Assembly: GCA_964579735.1 (NCBI GenBank) | Contig: CAZOHH010000072.1 | Span: 1 to 12,189 of the forward strand | Source: CAILLO01 sp964579735 | Lineage (GTDB): Bacteria; Bacillota; Clostridia; Saccharofermentanales; UBA5734 | Reading direction: 5' to 3' | Length of the DNA: 12,189 nt | Shown here: positions 1-7,600 of the stretch, piece after piece | Layout of the letters: the number at the start of each line of letters is the position of its first letter | Numbering within the stretch: the stretch's first letter is position 1 | Translations under genes and position numbers: made by a program | The notes under the pieces: generated by a model | What the model saw: the letters and a program-made list of their open reading frames with translations, nothing else | Told to the model about the DNA's origin: nothing | The model's database searches: none

Positions 1-680
1 TAGCTGCGTCCGCTTTCCAGGCGCTGGAGCTCCTGTTCGAAGTAGTTGCGGTTGTAGACCCCGGTCATGAGGTCGTAGAGGCTGTGGTAGCGCAGCTGCT
101 CCTCGATGATCTTGCGCTGGGCGAGTTCCGACTGGGCTTGCTCGAGACTCCTGCGGAGGGTGCGCGCGAGGAGGTAGACCGAGAAGGCCGTGGACAGGAT
201 GATCATGAAGAGGATCACATAGTTCGTCCAATCGGTGGGTTTGGCAGGTGTTGGAACATAGAGACCGAAGAAATCGCCGAAGACAAGCCAGGCGATGGAG
301 ACCAGGGTCGCGACGACGCTGGTGATGAAGCCTGGGCGGCGCATGGCGAGACCCGCGAAGATGATGAGGTTCGGCAAGGCCACGACGGCGACGTCGTGGA
401 TGCCGAAGCCGAGGGTCGCGAGGACCGTGAGTGTGGTGAGAAGGACCATCGCGATGGTGGCGAGTCCGGCCTGGACACGTCCTGTCACGAGCATCAGGAG
501 GGGTAGACCGAGCAGGAGGATGCCTATGGAGGAGGGGAGGTACATGGTGGGGTCCATCTGGAAGAGCCCCATGACGAGGACCACGGCATAGGAAACCAAG
601 GATATCCAGAGGGTGGTCCGGAGAATCCGCGCGGATAAGTCATCGTAGGGGTCGGAACGGGAGACCGGGTCGGTCATCAT
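1..680 (-). CDS. Membrane-anchored diguanylate cyclase (GGDEF), 3' part beyond the window
   Basis: The 226 visible residues show about six membrane helices (roughly residues 23-41, 48-67, 71-91, 97-113, 118-140 and 153-172). A charged, probably coiled linker follows (about 173-197), then the start of a GGDEF domain with the signature LYDLMTGVYNRNYFEQEL (201-218), a variant of the usual D-x-LTGLxNR entry motif. The GGDEF catalytic loop lies beyond the left edge, so activity (two GTP to cyclic-di-GMP) and any downstream EAL domain cannot be judged. The membrane part probably senses something at or in the inner membrane. Two ATG codons are adjacent (680 and 677). GAGGTG lies 5 nt before the second and only 2 nt before the first, so 677 may be the real start. 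It has its own candidate promoter (707-735), so it is probably a separate transcription unit from the NRPS-kinase operon upstream, though read-through is possible. Family assignment is firm; the ligand is unknown. Confidence 0.85.
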   Translation of the reverse strand, partial: MMTDPVSRSDPYDDLSARILRTTLWISLVSYAVVLVMGLFQMDPTMYLPSSIGILLLGLPLLMLVTGRVQAGLATIAMVLLTTLTVLATLGFGIHDVAVVALPNLIIFAGLAMRRPGFITSVVATLVSIAWLVFGDFFGLYVPTPAKPTDWTNYVILFMIILSTAFSVYLLARTLRRSLEQAQSELAQRKIIEEQLRYHSLYDLMTGVYNRNYFEQELQRLESGRS

Positions 681-706
681 GTCACCTCACCCTCTTGGCA
701 GTAGGA

Positions 707-735
707 ACTCTAGCCCATATCACACGATTGTGCAA
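707..735 (-). promoter_or_regulatory. Candidate sigma70-type promoter for the GGDEF gene
   Basis: Reading the minus strand, TTGCAC (730-735) is followed by 17 bases and TAGAGT (707-712), 26 bases before the ATG at 680. Four of six bases match consensus in each box, and the spacing is optimal. The -35 overlaps a tandem CACAATCG repeat (725-744), a plausible binding site. No hairpin terminator was found between 680 and 755, so the upstream operon might also read through. Called by eye. Confidence 0.45.
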
Positions 736-744
736 GCGATTGTG
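725..744. repeat. Tandem 8-bp repeat overlapping the GGDEF promoter
   Basis: CGATTGTG occurs at 725-732 and again at 737-744, a 12-base period (CACAATCG on the minus strand). It overlaps the candidate -35 hexamer of the GGDEF gene. Two direct half-sites about one helical turn apart are typical of response-regulator binding sites, but no binding protein can be named. Confidence 0.4.
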
Positions 745-754
745 CCGTGGGCGA

Positions 755-1117
755 TCACTTGGCGTTCTTGACCCGATACATCTCGCGGTCGGCTTCGGCG
801 ACGAGGGCACGGGGATCGGCGGTGCCGGCGCCGTGGACGGCGAACCAGGGGACCACCACGACCAAAAAGACGACGAGCCAGTTGGCGGCCGTCGTTTGGC
901 CAAGGCGGTTGAGGAGGAAGGCGAAGGCGAGGACGGCGAGTGTGACGGAGAGCAGGACGAAGTAGGAGGAGTGCCCGGATGGACCGGGTTCGACGAAGAG
1001 CGTCGTGAAGAGACCGGCACCGGCGAGGAGACCGAGGAAGAGGAGGATATAGTCGAGCAGGGCCTTCCGCCGGCCCTCGGGTGTCTGGATCCGACGGTAC
1101 TTGAAGAAGGGCGCCAT
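755..1117 (-). pseudogene. Internally deleted diguanylate cyclase remnant (membrane helices joined to GGDEF C-terminus)
   Basis: The intact 120-codon frame starts 3 bases after the HD-GYP gene stops, so it is probably translated by coupling. Residues 22-41, 51-70 and 79-95 are three membrane helices; LLNRLGQ (68-74) between helices two and three resembles loops in multi-helix sensor domains of kinases and cyclases. Straight after the third helix comes DPRALVAEADREMYRVKNAK (101-120), which looks like the final helix of a GGDEF domain (consensus close to LL-x-x-AD-x-AMY-x-AK). The remaining sensor helices, the linker and the catalytic GGDEF core are missing. The simplest reading is an in-frame internal deletion near residues 96-100, leaving a protein that cannot make cyclic-di-GMP. 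It could still be expressed as a small membrane protein. The alternative, a genuine small three-helix family with a chance C-terminus, is less likely given how closely the last 20 residues match. Confidence 0.65.
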
Positions 1118-1120
1118 GCG

Positions 1121-2677
1121 CTAGACCTCGTGGGGCTCGAGTTCAAGGTTGCTGTCGGTGCCGATGTTCCGTTCGGCCATCTCGGTCAGCATCTCGTCGT
1201 ACGACTCGAGCTCGGCGAGGAAGGCATCGACGGCTGCGACGTCGAACTGCGTGCCCTTGCCCTCGACGAGCTGGCCGCGGGCGCGGGCGAGCTCGAAGCG
1301 GGAGCGGTACTGGCGGTCGGAGGTCATGGCGTCGAAGGCGTCGACGACCGCGATGATGCGGGAGAGGAGGGGAATCCGGTCTCCGGAGAGCCCGAAGGGA
1401 TAGCCCTTGCCGTCGATCCGCTCGTGGTGGGACTGGACGATGGGGACGACGGCCTTGAACATGGAAATGGCCGAGAGGATCTGGGCGCCTTTCAGGGGGT
1501 GCTTCTTGATCACGGCGTACTCGTCGGTGTTGAGGCGCTCGGTCTTGGAGAGGATGTCGTCGGCGGTCCCGATCTTTCCGACGTCGTGGAAGACGCCGCT
1601 GATGCGGAGGAGCTCGAGGTCGGCTTCGGAGAGTCCGAGGCGCTTGCCGACGCGGAGGGCGTAGTAGGCGACGCGGTCGGAGTGGCCGCGGGTGTAGATG
1701 TCCTTCGCGTCGACGGCGAGGCGGAGGGCTTCGATGGTGTCCATATAGCGGACCTTGAGCTGGTCGTAGGTGCGGTTGAGCTCCTCGTTCTTGATGTTGA
1801 CGAGGGAGTGCAGGAAGGCGTTGGAGAGGGACGAGGCGGCCTGGCTGGCGTAGATCTCGAGGAGCTTGACGCCCTGCTCCATGGCCAGGGTGGAGGTCTC
1901 GGTGCTCTCGACGAAGATCACGCCGATGGGCTGCATGAGTTCGTTGGTGAGGGGGAGGATGATGCCCTCGTCGGTGTGGAGGACGGAGCGGCTCATGCGG
2001 GCCGTGCCGATGTGCTCCATGAGCTCGGGACCGAGCATGTCCATGAACTCCTCGATCTCGGCGTGGTAGCGGCCGATGCCGCGGAAGATACCCTTCTTTT
2101 CCTCGTTCTCGCCGGTGGGGTCGTCGACGAGGATGAAGGCGCTCTCGCTGTCGACCAAGGGCATGAGCTCGGTGAGGATTTCCTCGAGGATGCCGCCGAG
2201 GGGCTGGAGCTGGTAGATCTTGGGGACGGCCTGGAGGATCCGGTTCAGGCCCTCCTGGAACTTCTTGATGGTGCGGAGGAGCTGGATGCTCTTGATGCCG
2301 GACTCGACGAGCAGGACGAGCTGGTCGAACTTGTCGCTCTTCTCACAGTAGCCCTGGATATCGAGGGCGCGGATGGTCTCGAGGGGTGGCGCGAGGTCGC
2401 GGTAGCCCGTCAGGAGGAGGATGTAGATCTCCTTGTTGAACTGGCGGATGCGTTCGACGACCTCGTCTCCGTGGAGAGGGCTCATGAGGAAGTCGAGGAC
2501 GAGCAGGTCGAAGTGCTCGTCTCGGATGCGCTCGACGGCGCGCACGGGGTCGGTTTCACTGGCGAATCCGTACCCGCTGCGTCCGAGGACGACGGACAGC
2601 GACTCGATGATACCGATTTCGTCGTCTACCACGATGATGCGGTAGTCCGACGCCTCCCTCTGCAGTTTTCTTCTCAT
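1121..2677 (-). CDS. Response regulator with HD-GYP cyclic-di-GMP phosphodiesterase domain
   Basis: 518 residues. The N-terminal receiver domain (about 11-130) has acidic-pocket residues D18 and D19, phospho-acceptor D62 (in LLVLDF), T90 (LLLTGY) and K113 (YCEKSD). A middle region (about 140-290) looks GAF-like, as in receiver-DUF3369-HD-GYP proteins. The HD-GYP domain (about 315-495) has H332 (RGHSDR), the HD pair H364-D365 in HDVGKIG, HHER at 417-420 and DGKGYP at 422-427, ending in GTQFD. All key metal and substrate residues appear present, so it should hydrolyse c-di-GMP when phosphorylated, in the cytoplasm. An in-frame TAG lies two codons before the ATG, which fixes this start; the SD (GGGGGT) is modest. 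The kinase gene 86 bases upstream is the obvious partner. The AT-richer gap holds a TAAAAT (2735-2740, minus strand) that could be an internal -10 box, but no good -35 goes with it. Confidence 0.93.
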   Translation of the reverse strand: MRRKLQREASDYRIIVVDDEIGIIESLSVVLGRSGYGFASETDPVRAVERIRDEHFDLLVLDFLMSPLHGDEVVERIRQFNKEIYILLLTGYRDLAPPLETIRALDIQGYCEKSDKFDQLVLLVESGIKSIQLLRTIKKFQEGLNRILQAVPKIYQLQPLGGILEEILTELMPLVDSESAFILVDDPTGENEEKKGIFRGIGRYHAEIEEFMDMLGPELMEHIGTARMSRSVLHTDEGIILPLTNELMQPIGVIFVESTETSTLAMEQGVKLLEIYASQAASSLSNAFLHSLVNIKNEELNRTYDQLKVRYMDTIEALRLAVDAKDIYTRGHSDRVAYYALRVGKRLGLSEADLELLRISGVFHDVGKIGTADDILSKTERLNTDEYAVIKKHPLKGAQILSAISMFKAVVPIVQSHHERIDGKGYPFGLSGDRIPLLSRIIAVVDAFDAMTSDRQYRSRFELARARGQLVEGKGTQFDVAAVDAFLAELESYDEMLTEMAERNIGTDSNLELEPHEV

Positions 2678-2763
2678 ACCCTACCCCCATAAGGATGAAC
2701 GGAAGGAATGGAAACATGGGTTTGAATACTGACCATTTTACTCCGAATATGCTGGCGATTCCA

Positions 2764-4626
2764 TTACGGGACTCCCTTGGGTGCGATTTCATTTTCATTA
2801 CGCATGCTGGGGATTGAAATGTGGAATGTGGTGCCATTCCCGGGTTCGGATTCGAACCAGATCCTGCCGCCATAGCGGACCTTGACGGTGGAGGCGGAGA
2901 TGAACAGCCCGAGACCCGTTCCGCCTTTGCCCTTGGTCGTGACCATCTCCTTGAACAGCTTGTCCTGGACGGCGAGAGGGATGCCCTTTCCATGGTCGAC
3001 GATCTCGAAGAGCAGGTTCTGCGCGTCCTCTCGGACGGAAAGGTCGATCTGCCCGCGGCGCCCCTCGTAGGCGTGGATGGCGTTGAGAATCAGGTTGTCG
3101 AAAACCTGCACGAGGCTGCTGACGTCGCCGCGCATGCGGGCGTCGGGGTCCGTGCGGCGGTCGACGACGAGCTCGCAGCGGAACTGCTTGAGTTCATGCT
3201 TCATGAGCAGGTCGACGCGCTTCAGGAGTTCGTCGAGGGTGAAGGCCGAGTGCGGCGAGACCGAATCGATGCTCATCTGGTCCTTGACGGTCGAGATGAT
3301 CTCGGACATATAGGCGGTGTGCGGCGTGATCTTGCCGATCCAGCCCTTCATCTCCTTGGCGATCTCGCGGTGGTCGTCTGGCGTGACGGTGGGGTCTCCG
3401 ACGGATTGTTCGTACTCCTCGACGAGGTCCTTCAAGCCCTCCGCGGCGCCGGCGATGGACATGATCGGGGTCTTGAGGTTGTGGGCGATCCCGCCGATCA
3501 GCTGCCCGAGGGAGGCGAGCCGCTCCTTCTCCATGAGCGCCTCACTGTTGCGGGCGATCTCGTCCATGGCGTTCTTCAGGTCCGTGACGTCCTTCAACAG
3601 GACCACGGTGGAGAGGTGCACGTCGCCGGTGGTGGTGAGAGCCGTGACCTCGACGGTGAAATATCGCGGCACCCCGTCGATGACCACGTTTCGCTCGAAG
3701 CGCGCGGCCTCGCGGCGGACCACGGCAGAGTGGATCTCGGTGAGGAGCGTGGCGAAATCGTCGACGCAGCGGTTGCTCGCGACCACTTCCTCGAGGGTCT
3801 CCTTGCGTCGGATCCGGCAGATGCCGCCGAAGGTATGGGTGAAGGTGGCGTTGAAGTCGATGACCCTGCCGGCCTTGTCTATGACGAGGAAGCTGTCGGA
3901 GATGTGGTCGACGACGCGCTGGAGCGCTATGGGGACGACGCTGAGGAAGTCGAACCGGAGGATGGCGAAGTAGAAGAGGAGCACCGAGACGAAGAACGCG
4001 ACCACGTTGGTGTGGAACAGGACGCCGGGGAAGACCTGGACGGTGACCAGGATGTTGTAGCCGAAGGAGACGACGATCCCGGCGAGGATCAGGAAGCTCT
4101 GGCGGGAGAAGAATCCGGCGTTCTTGATGGAGAAGACGACGAGGAAGCCCATGCCGCCGAGGATGCAGAGGTAGGAGTAGACGGTGTGGAAGAGGAAGTA
4201 GGGGCCGAGGGAGGAGCTCTGGGTGAGGGTGGCGTAGTCCATCTCGACATAGAAGAGGTGGTTCGGGTTGACGAAGGCCATGAAGATGGAGACGAGCGGG
4301 ACGACGAGAATCAGGGCGTGTGCCCAGTTCAACTTGACCCGCGTCTGGGCGAAGACGACGCCGAGGTAGAGGATGGCCACAGGGGTGAGGATCAGGCCGA
4401 CATAGGCGAAGCCGACGGCCCAGCGCCAGGTGGGCAGCCCGTTGAGGTAGGCGAACTGCAGGATGGCGGAACCGAGGGCCCAGACGAAGAGGGTGGCGAT
4501 CAAGGTGAGGAAGGCGGTGTGGACCTGGGCCTTGTCCTTCATGCGCTGCACGAGAACGAAGATCAGAACCATGATCAGGAGCACGACCAGGCTGAGCAGG
4601 AATCCGGGGTTGGTGAGAGCGGTCAT
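2764..4626 (-). CDS. 7TM-type membrane sensor histidine kinase with PAS domain
   Basis: 620 residues from the ATG at 4626. Seven hydrophobic helices (about 8-27, 37-58, 68-92, 101-120, 144-167, 177-198 and 203-224) with W49 and the loop NPNHLFY (120-126) match the N-terminal 7TM histidine-kinase sensor family. A PAS domain follows (about 235-350). The HisKA helix has phospho-acceptor H382 in HNLKTP, and the ATPase domain has N515 (N box), D544 in VDHGKG (G1) and GKGGTGLGL (G2, about 566-574). It should autophosphorylate in response to a membrane or periplasmic ligand and pass phosphate to the HD-GYP regulator encoded next. The frame is open upstream to an ATG at 4683, but AAGGAGGA (4633-4640) lies 6 bases before the ATG at 4626 and overlaps the NRPS stop, so the shorter start is chosen and coupled translation is likely. 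The residue after the His is Asn rather than the usual Glu or Asp. Confidence 0.93.
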   Translation of the reverse strand: MTALTNPGFLLSLVVLLIMVLIFVLVQRMKDKAQVHTAFLTLIATLFVWALGSAILQFAYLNGLPTWRWAVGFAYVGLILTPVAILYLGVVFAQTRVKLNWAHALILVVPLVSIFMAFVNPNHLFYVEMDYATLTQSSSLGPYFLFHTVYSYLCILGGMGFLVVFSIKNAGFFSRQSFLILAGIVVSFGYNILVTVQVFPGVLFHTNVVAFFVSVLLFYFAILRFDFLSVVPIALQRVVDHISDSFLVIDKAGRVIDFNATFTHTFGGICRIRRKETLEEVVASNRCVDDFATLLTEIHSAVVRREAARFERNVVIDGVPRYFTVEVTALTTTGDVHLSTVVLLKDVTDLKNAMDEIARNSEALMEKERLASLGQLIGGIAHNLKTPIMSIAGAAEGLKDLVEEYEQSVGDPTVTPDDHREIAKEMKGWIGKITPHTAYMSEIISTVKDQMSIDSVSPHSAFTLDELLKRVDLLMKHELKQFRCELVVDRRTDPDARMRGDVSSLVQVFDNLILNAIHAYEGRRGQIDLSVREDAQNLLFEIVDHGKGIPLAVQDKLFKEMVTTKGKGGTGLGLFISASTVKVRYGGRIWFESEPGNGTTFHISIPSMRNENEIAPKGVP

Positions 4627-4632
4627 CGGCGG

Positions 4633-4640
4633 TCCTCCTT
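4633..4640 (-). promoter_or_regulatory. Shine-Dalgarno of the kinase, overlapping the NRPS stop
   Basis: AAGGAGGA on the minus strand ends 6 bases before the kinase ATG at 4626 and shares its first A with the NRPS TGA (4642-4640). This decides the kinase start and implies translational coupling of synthetase and kinase. Confidence 0.75.
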
Positions 4641-7600
4641 CAAGCCATTGCGGGGGGGGTGGGGGGATCGTTCGCCATTTCACCGACGAGGATTCCGGCG
4701 AGCTGCTCGGGGTGGGTCTTCATGAAGTAGTGGGAGGCGCCGTCGAGGACGACGGGGGAGAAGGTCTCGGCGTAACGGGACCAGCGGCGGTGACGGGTGC
4801 GATGGCCGTAGGTGAAGGGGTCGGCACCGCCGAAGACGGAGTGGACGGGGACGTCGAGAGGCTTTTCGTTGCCGCGCTCACGGAAGAAGCGGTAGTAGGC
4901 GCGGACGTCGAAGCGGAAGGCGCGGAGGAGGGCCTTCAGGGGCTTGCTGCCCAGCTCGCAGTGGGGAAGGCCGAGATGACCGAGCACGGCGAGGATGCCG
5001 GAGTCGGGGACATGGCGCCAGGGGTCGTGGCCGCGGCGGATGCGCTTCGGGTTGGCGGGCGGGAGGATGGCGCCGGCATAGAAGGCGCGCACGGGGACGC
5101 CGAGGCTGCGGAGTCGGCGCACGGTCTCGAGGGCGAGGGCGTTGCCGACGCAGTGGCCGTAGACGATGACTTCGCCGGCGACGAAGGCGCGGATCTCGTC
5201 GGCGAGCTGCGCGGCGAGGGACTCGTTGTCGCGCAGGGCGGAGGCGGGGATGCGGCCGGCGCCCGGGCGGGGCGTGCCGCGAAGGGGCTCGGCGGAGGCG
5301 GATTCGCAGATGAGGCCGGAGTCCGGGCGGGCATCGGTGCGGCCACCGAGTCGAGGCTCGAGGGACGGAGCGGCGGGGTCCACCGCGAGCCGACCGGGCA
5401 GGTCGACGGCGTAGACGGAGGTGGTGGACGAACGGCGCGCGACGGCGTCGGCGAGGTCCTTGTAGATGCCGGCGTTGCCGCCGCCATAGGGGAAGCAGAC
5501 GATGTTGGTGTGCTCGGCGCCGCCACGGCTTTCCGTGCCGGAGAGCTTCAGGAGGAGCTGGTCGTTGATGCCCTCGGTCTCCTTGCGCGCTATGGCTTCG
5601 GCGAGCCGGGCGACGGTGGGGTTGCGGTAGAGGTCGCCGAAGGAGGCGCGCCCATTGAGCTGGGAGATCGCGACCACGGCGTTCAGGGAGTCTCCGCCGG
5701 ACTGGAAGAAGTCATCGTCGACGCCGATGCGCGCGATCTTCAAGGCATCGCACCAGACGCCCGCGATCCAGCTCTCGAGCTCGGTGCGGGGCGCGAGGAA
5801 GACCTCCGTGTCGGCTTCGTCGGCCTCGGGGACCGGCAGGCGGGCGCGGTCGAGCTTTCCGTTGCCGTTGAGGGGGATGTCGTCGAGGCGCACGAAAAGA
5901 GCGGGGACCATGTAGTCGGGGAGGAAGCGGGCGAGGAAGGTTCGCAGCTCGCCGGTCTCGAAAGGCGCCGTGGGGACGAGGTAGGCGCAGAGGCGACGGC
6001 CCCCGTCCGCGGTCTCGAGGGCCACGACGGCGGCCTTGGAGATGCGGTCGAAGCGCAGCAGCCCGGATTCGATCTCGCCGAGCTCGATGCGGTGCCCCCG
6101 GATCTTGACCTGGGTGTCGATGCGGCCGAGGTATTCGATATCCCCCTGCGGGAAATAGCGCGCGAGGTCTCCGGAGCGGTAGAGGAGGCCGCCGGGGACG
6201 AAGGGGTCGGGCACGAACTTCGTGCCGGTCAGGTCGGGGTTGTTGAGGTAGCCGCGGCCGACGCCGTCTCCGCCGACGCACAGCTCGCCCGGAATGCCTA
6301 TGGGCTGCGGGTTGAGCTTGCGGTCGAGGATGTAGGTGCGGGTGGTGGGGATCGGGCGGCCGACGTTGGAGACGCCGCGGTCGAGGTCCGCGTCGGTGAG
6401 CTCGAGGTAGGTGACGTGGACGGTGGTCTCGGTGATGCCGTACATGTTGACCAGCTTCGTCTTCGGGTAGCGGATGCGGAAGGGCTTGAGAAGCGCGGGC
6501 TTCAAGGCATCTCCGCCGAAGACGACGGTGCGCAGGGCGAGGAGCGGGGCGCCCTCGCGGACGACGGCATCGACGAGGTTGTAGAAGGCGGCGGGGGTCT
6601 GGTTGAGGATGGTGATCCGCTCGCGGACGAGGAGGTCGAGGAAGCGTCCGGTGTCGCGGGCGATGTCGCGGGGGACGACGACCAGCGTGCCGCCGCAGAG
6701 CAGCGCGCCGTACATCTCCCAGACGGAGAAGTCGAAGCAGTAGGAGTGGAAGAGGGTCCAGCGGTCTTCGGGCCCGAAGTCGAAGGCGAATCGATCGTTG
6801 AACAGGAGGCGCACGACGTTCTTGTGCACGATCTGGGCGCCCTTGGGTCGGCCGGTGGTGCCGGAGGTGTAGATGACGTAGAGGAGGTCGTCGGGACCGT
6901 TGACGTCCGGAGGTGCGTCGTCGGGGTCGGCGCCGGGCGTCGCGGAGGCGATGGAGGCGGCGACGGAGACGGCGGGCTCGTCGAGGAGGGCGAAGAGGTC
7001 GATGCGGTCGCCGTCGAAGGGGAAGCCCTCGAGGAATTCGACGCAGGAGACGAGGTGCCGCGTGCGGCTGTCCTCGAGCATGAACGAGAGGCGGTCGGCG
7101 GGGTATTCCGGGTCGAGGGGAAGATAGGCGCCACCGGCCTTGACCACGCCGAGGATGCCGATGACGAGTTCGGGGGTGCGCGGCAGCAGCAGGGCGACCA
7201 GGGTCTCGGGCCCGACGCCGGAGGCGCGCAGGCGGTTGGCGAGGCGGTTGGCCTTCGCGTCCAGTTCGCGGTAGGTGAGGGTCCGGGCGCCGTGGACCAG
7301 CGCCGGTGCGTCGGGGCGCAGGCGGACCTGCTCCGCGAAGAGGGAGCCGATGGTGGCGGTGCGAGGATAGCCCGAATCCGTGTCGTTGAAGGTCTCGAGG
7401 ACCTTCTGCTTCTCCTTCTCGCCGAGCATGTGGATCTCCGAAATCTTGCGCGCCGGGTTGTCGAGGGCGTGCCAGAGCAGCTGGATCAGGTGCTCGTGGA
7501 GGAAGTCGATCTCCTTGGCGTAGAAGAGGTCGGTGCGGTAGTCGTAGTTCACGACGAGGCGGCCATCGTCCTCGCGGTCGTTGATGTGCAGGTACAGGGA

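Noticed and set aside
695..2692. Long plus-strand open frames (also 2821-4725) opposite the HD-GYP and kinase genes
   Set aside because: Same acidic low-complexity composition and no ribosome site or motif, while the minus strand carries complete families with catalytic residues.
4627..4683. Kinase start at the upstream ATG (4683)
   Set aside because: It would overlap the NRPS by 44 bases and add a Pro-rich stretch with no SD. The ATG at 4626 has AAGGAGGA 6 bases before it and begins at the first 7TM helix.
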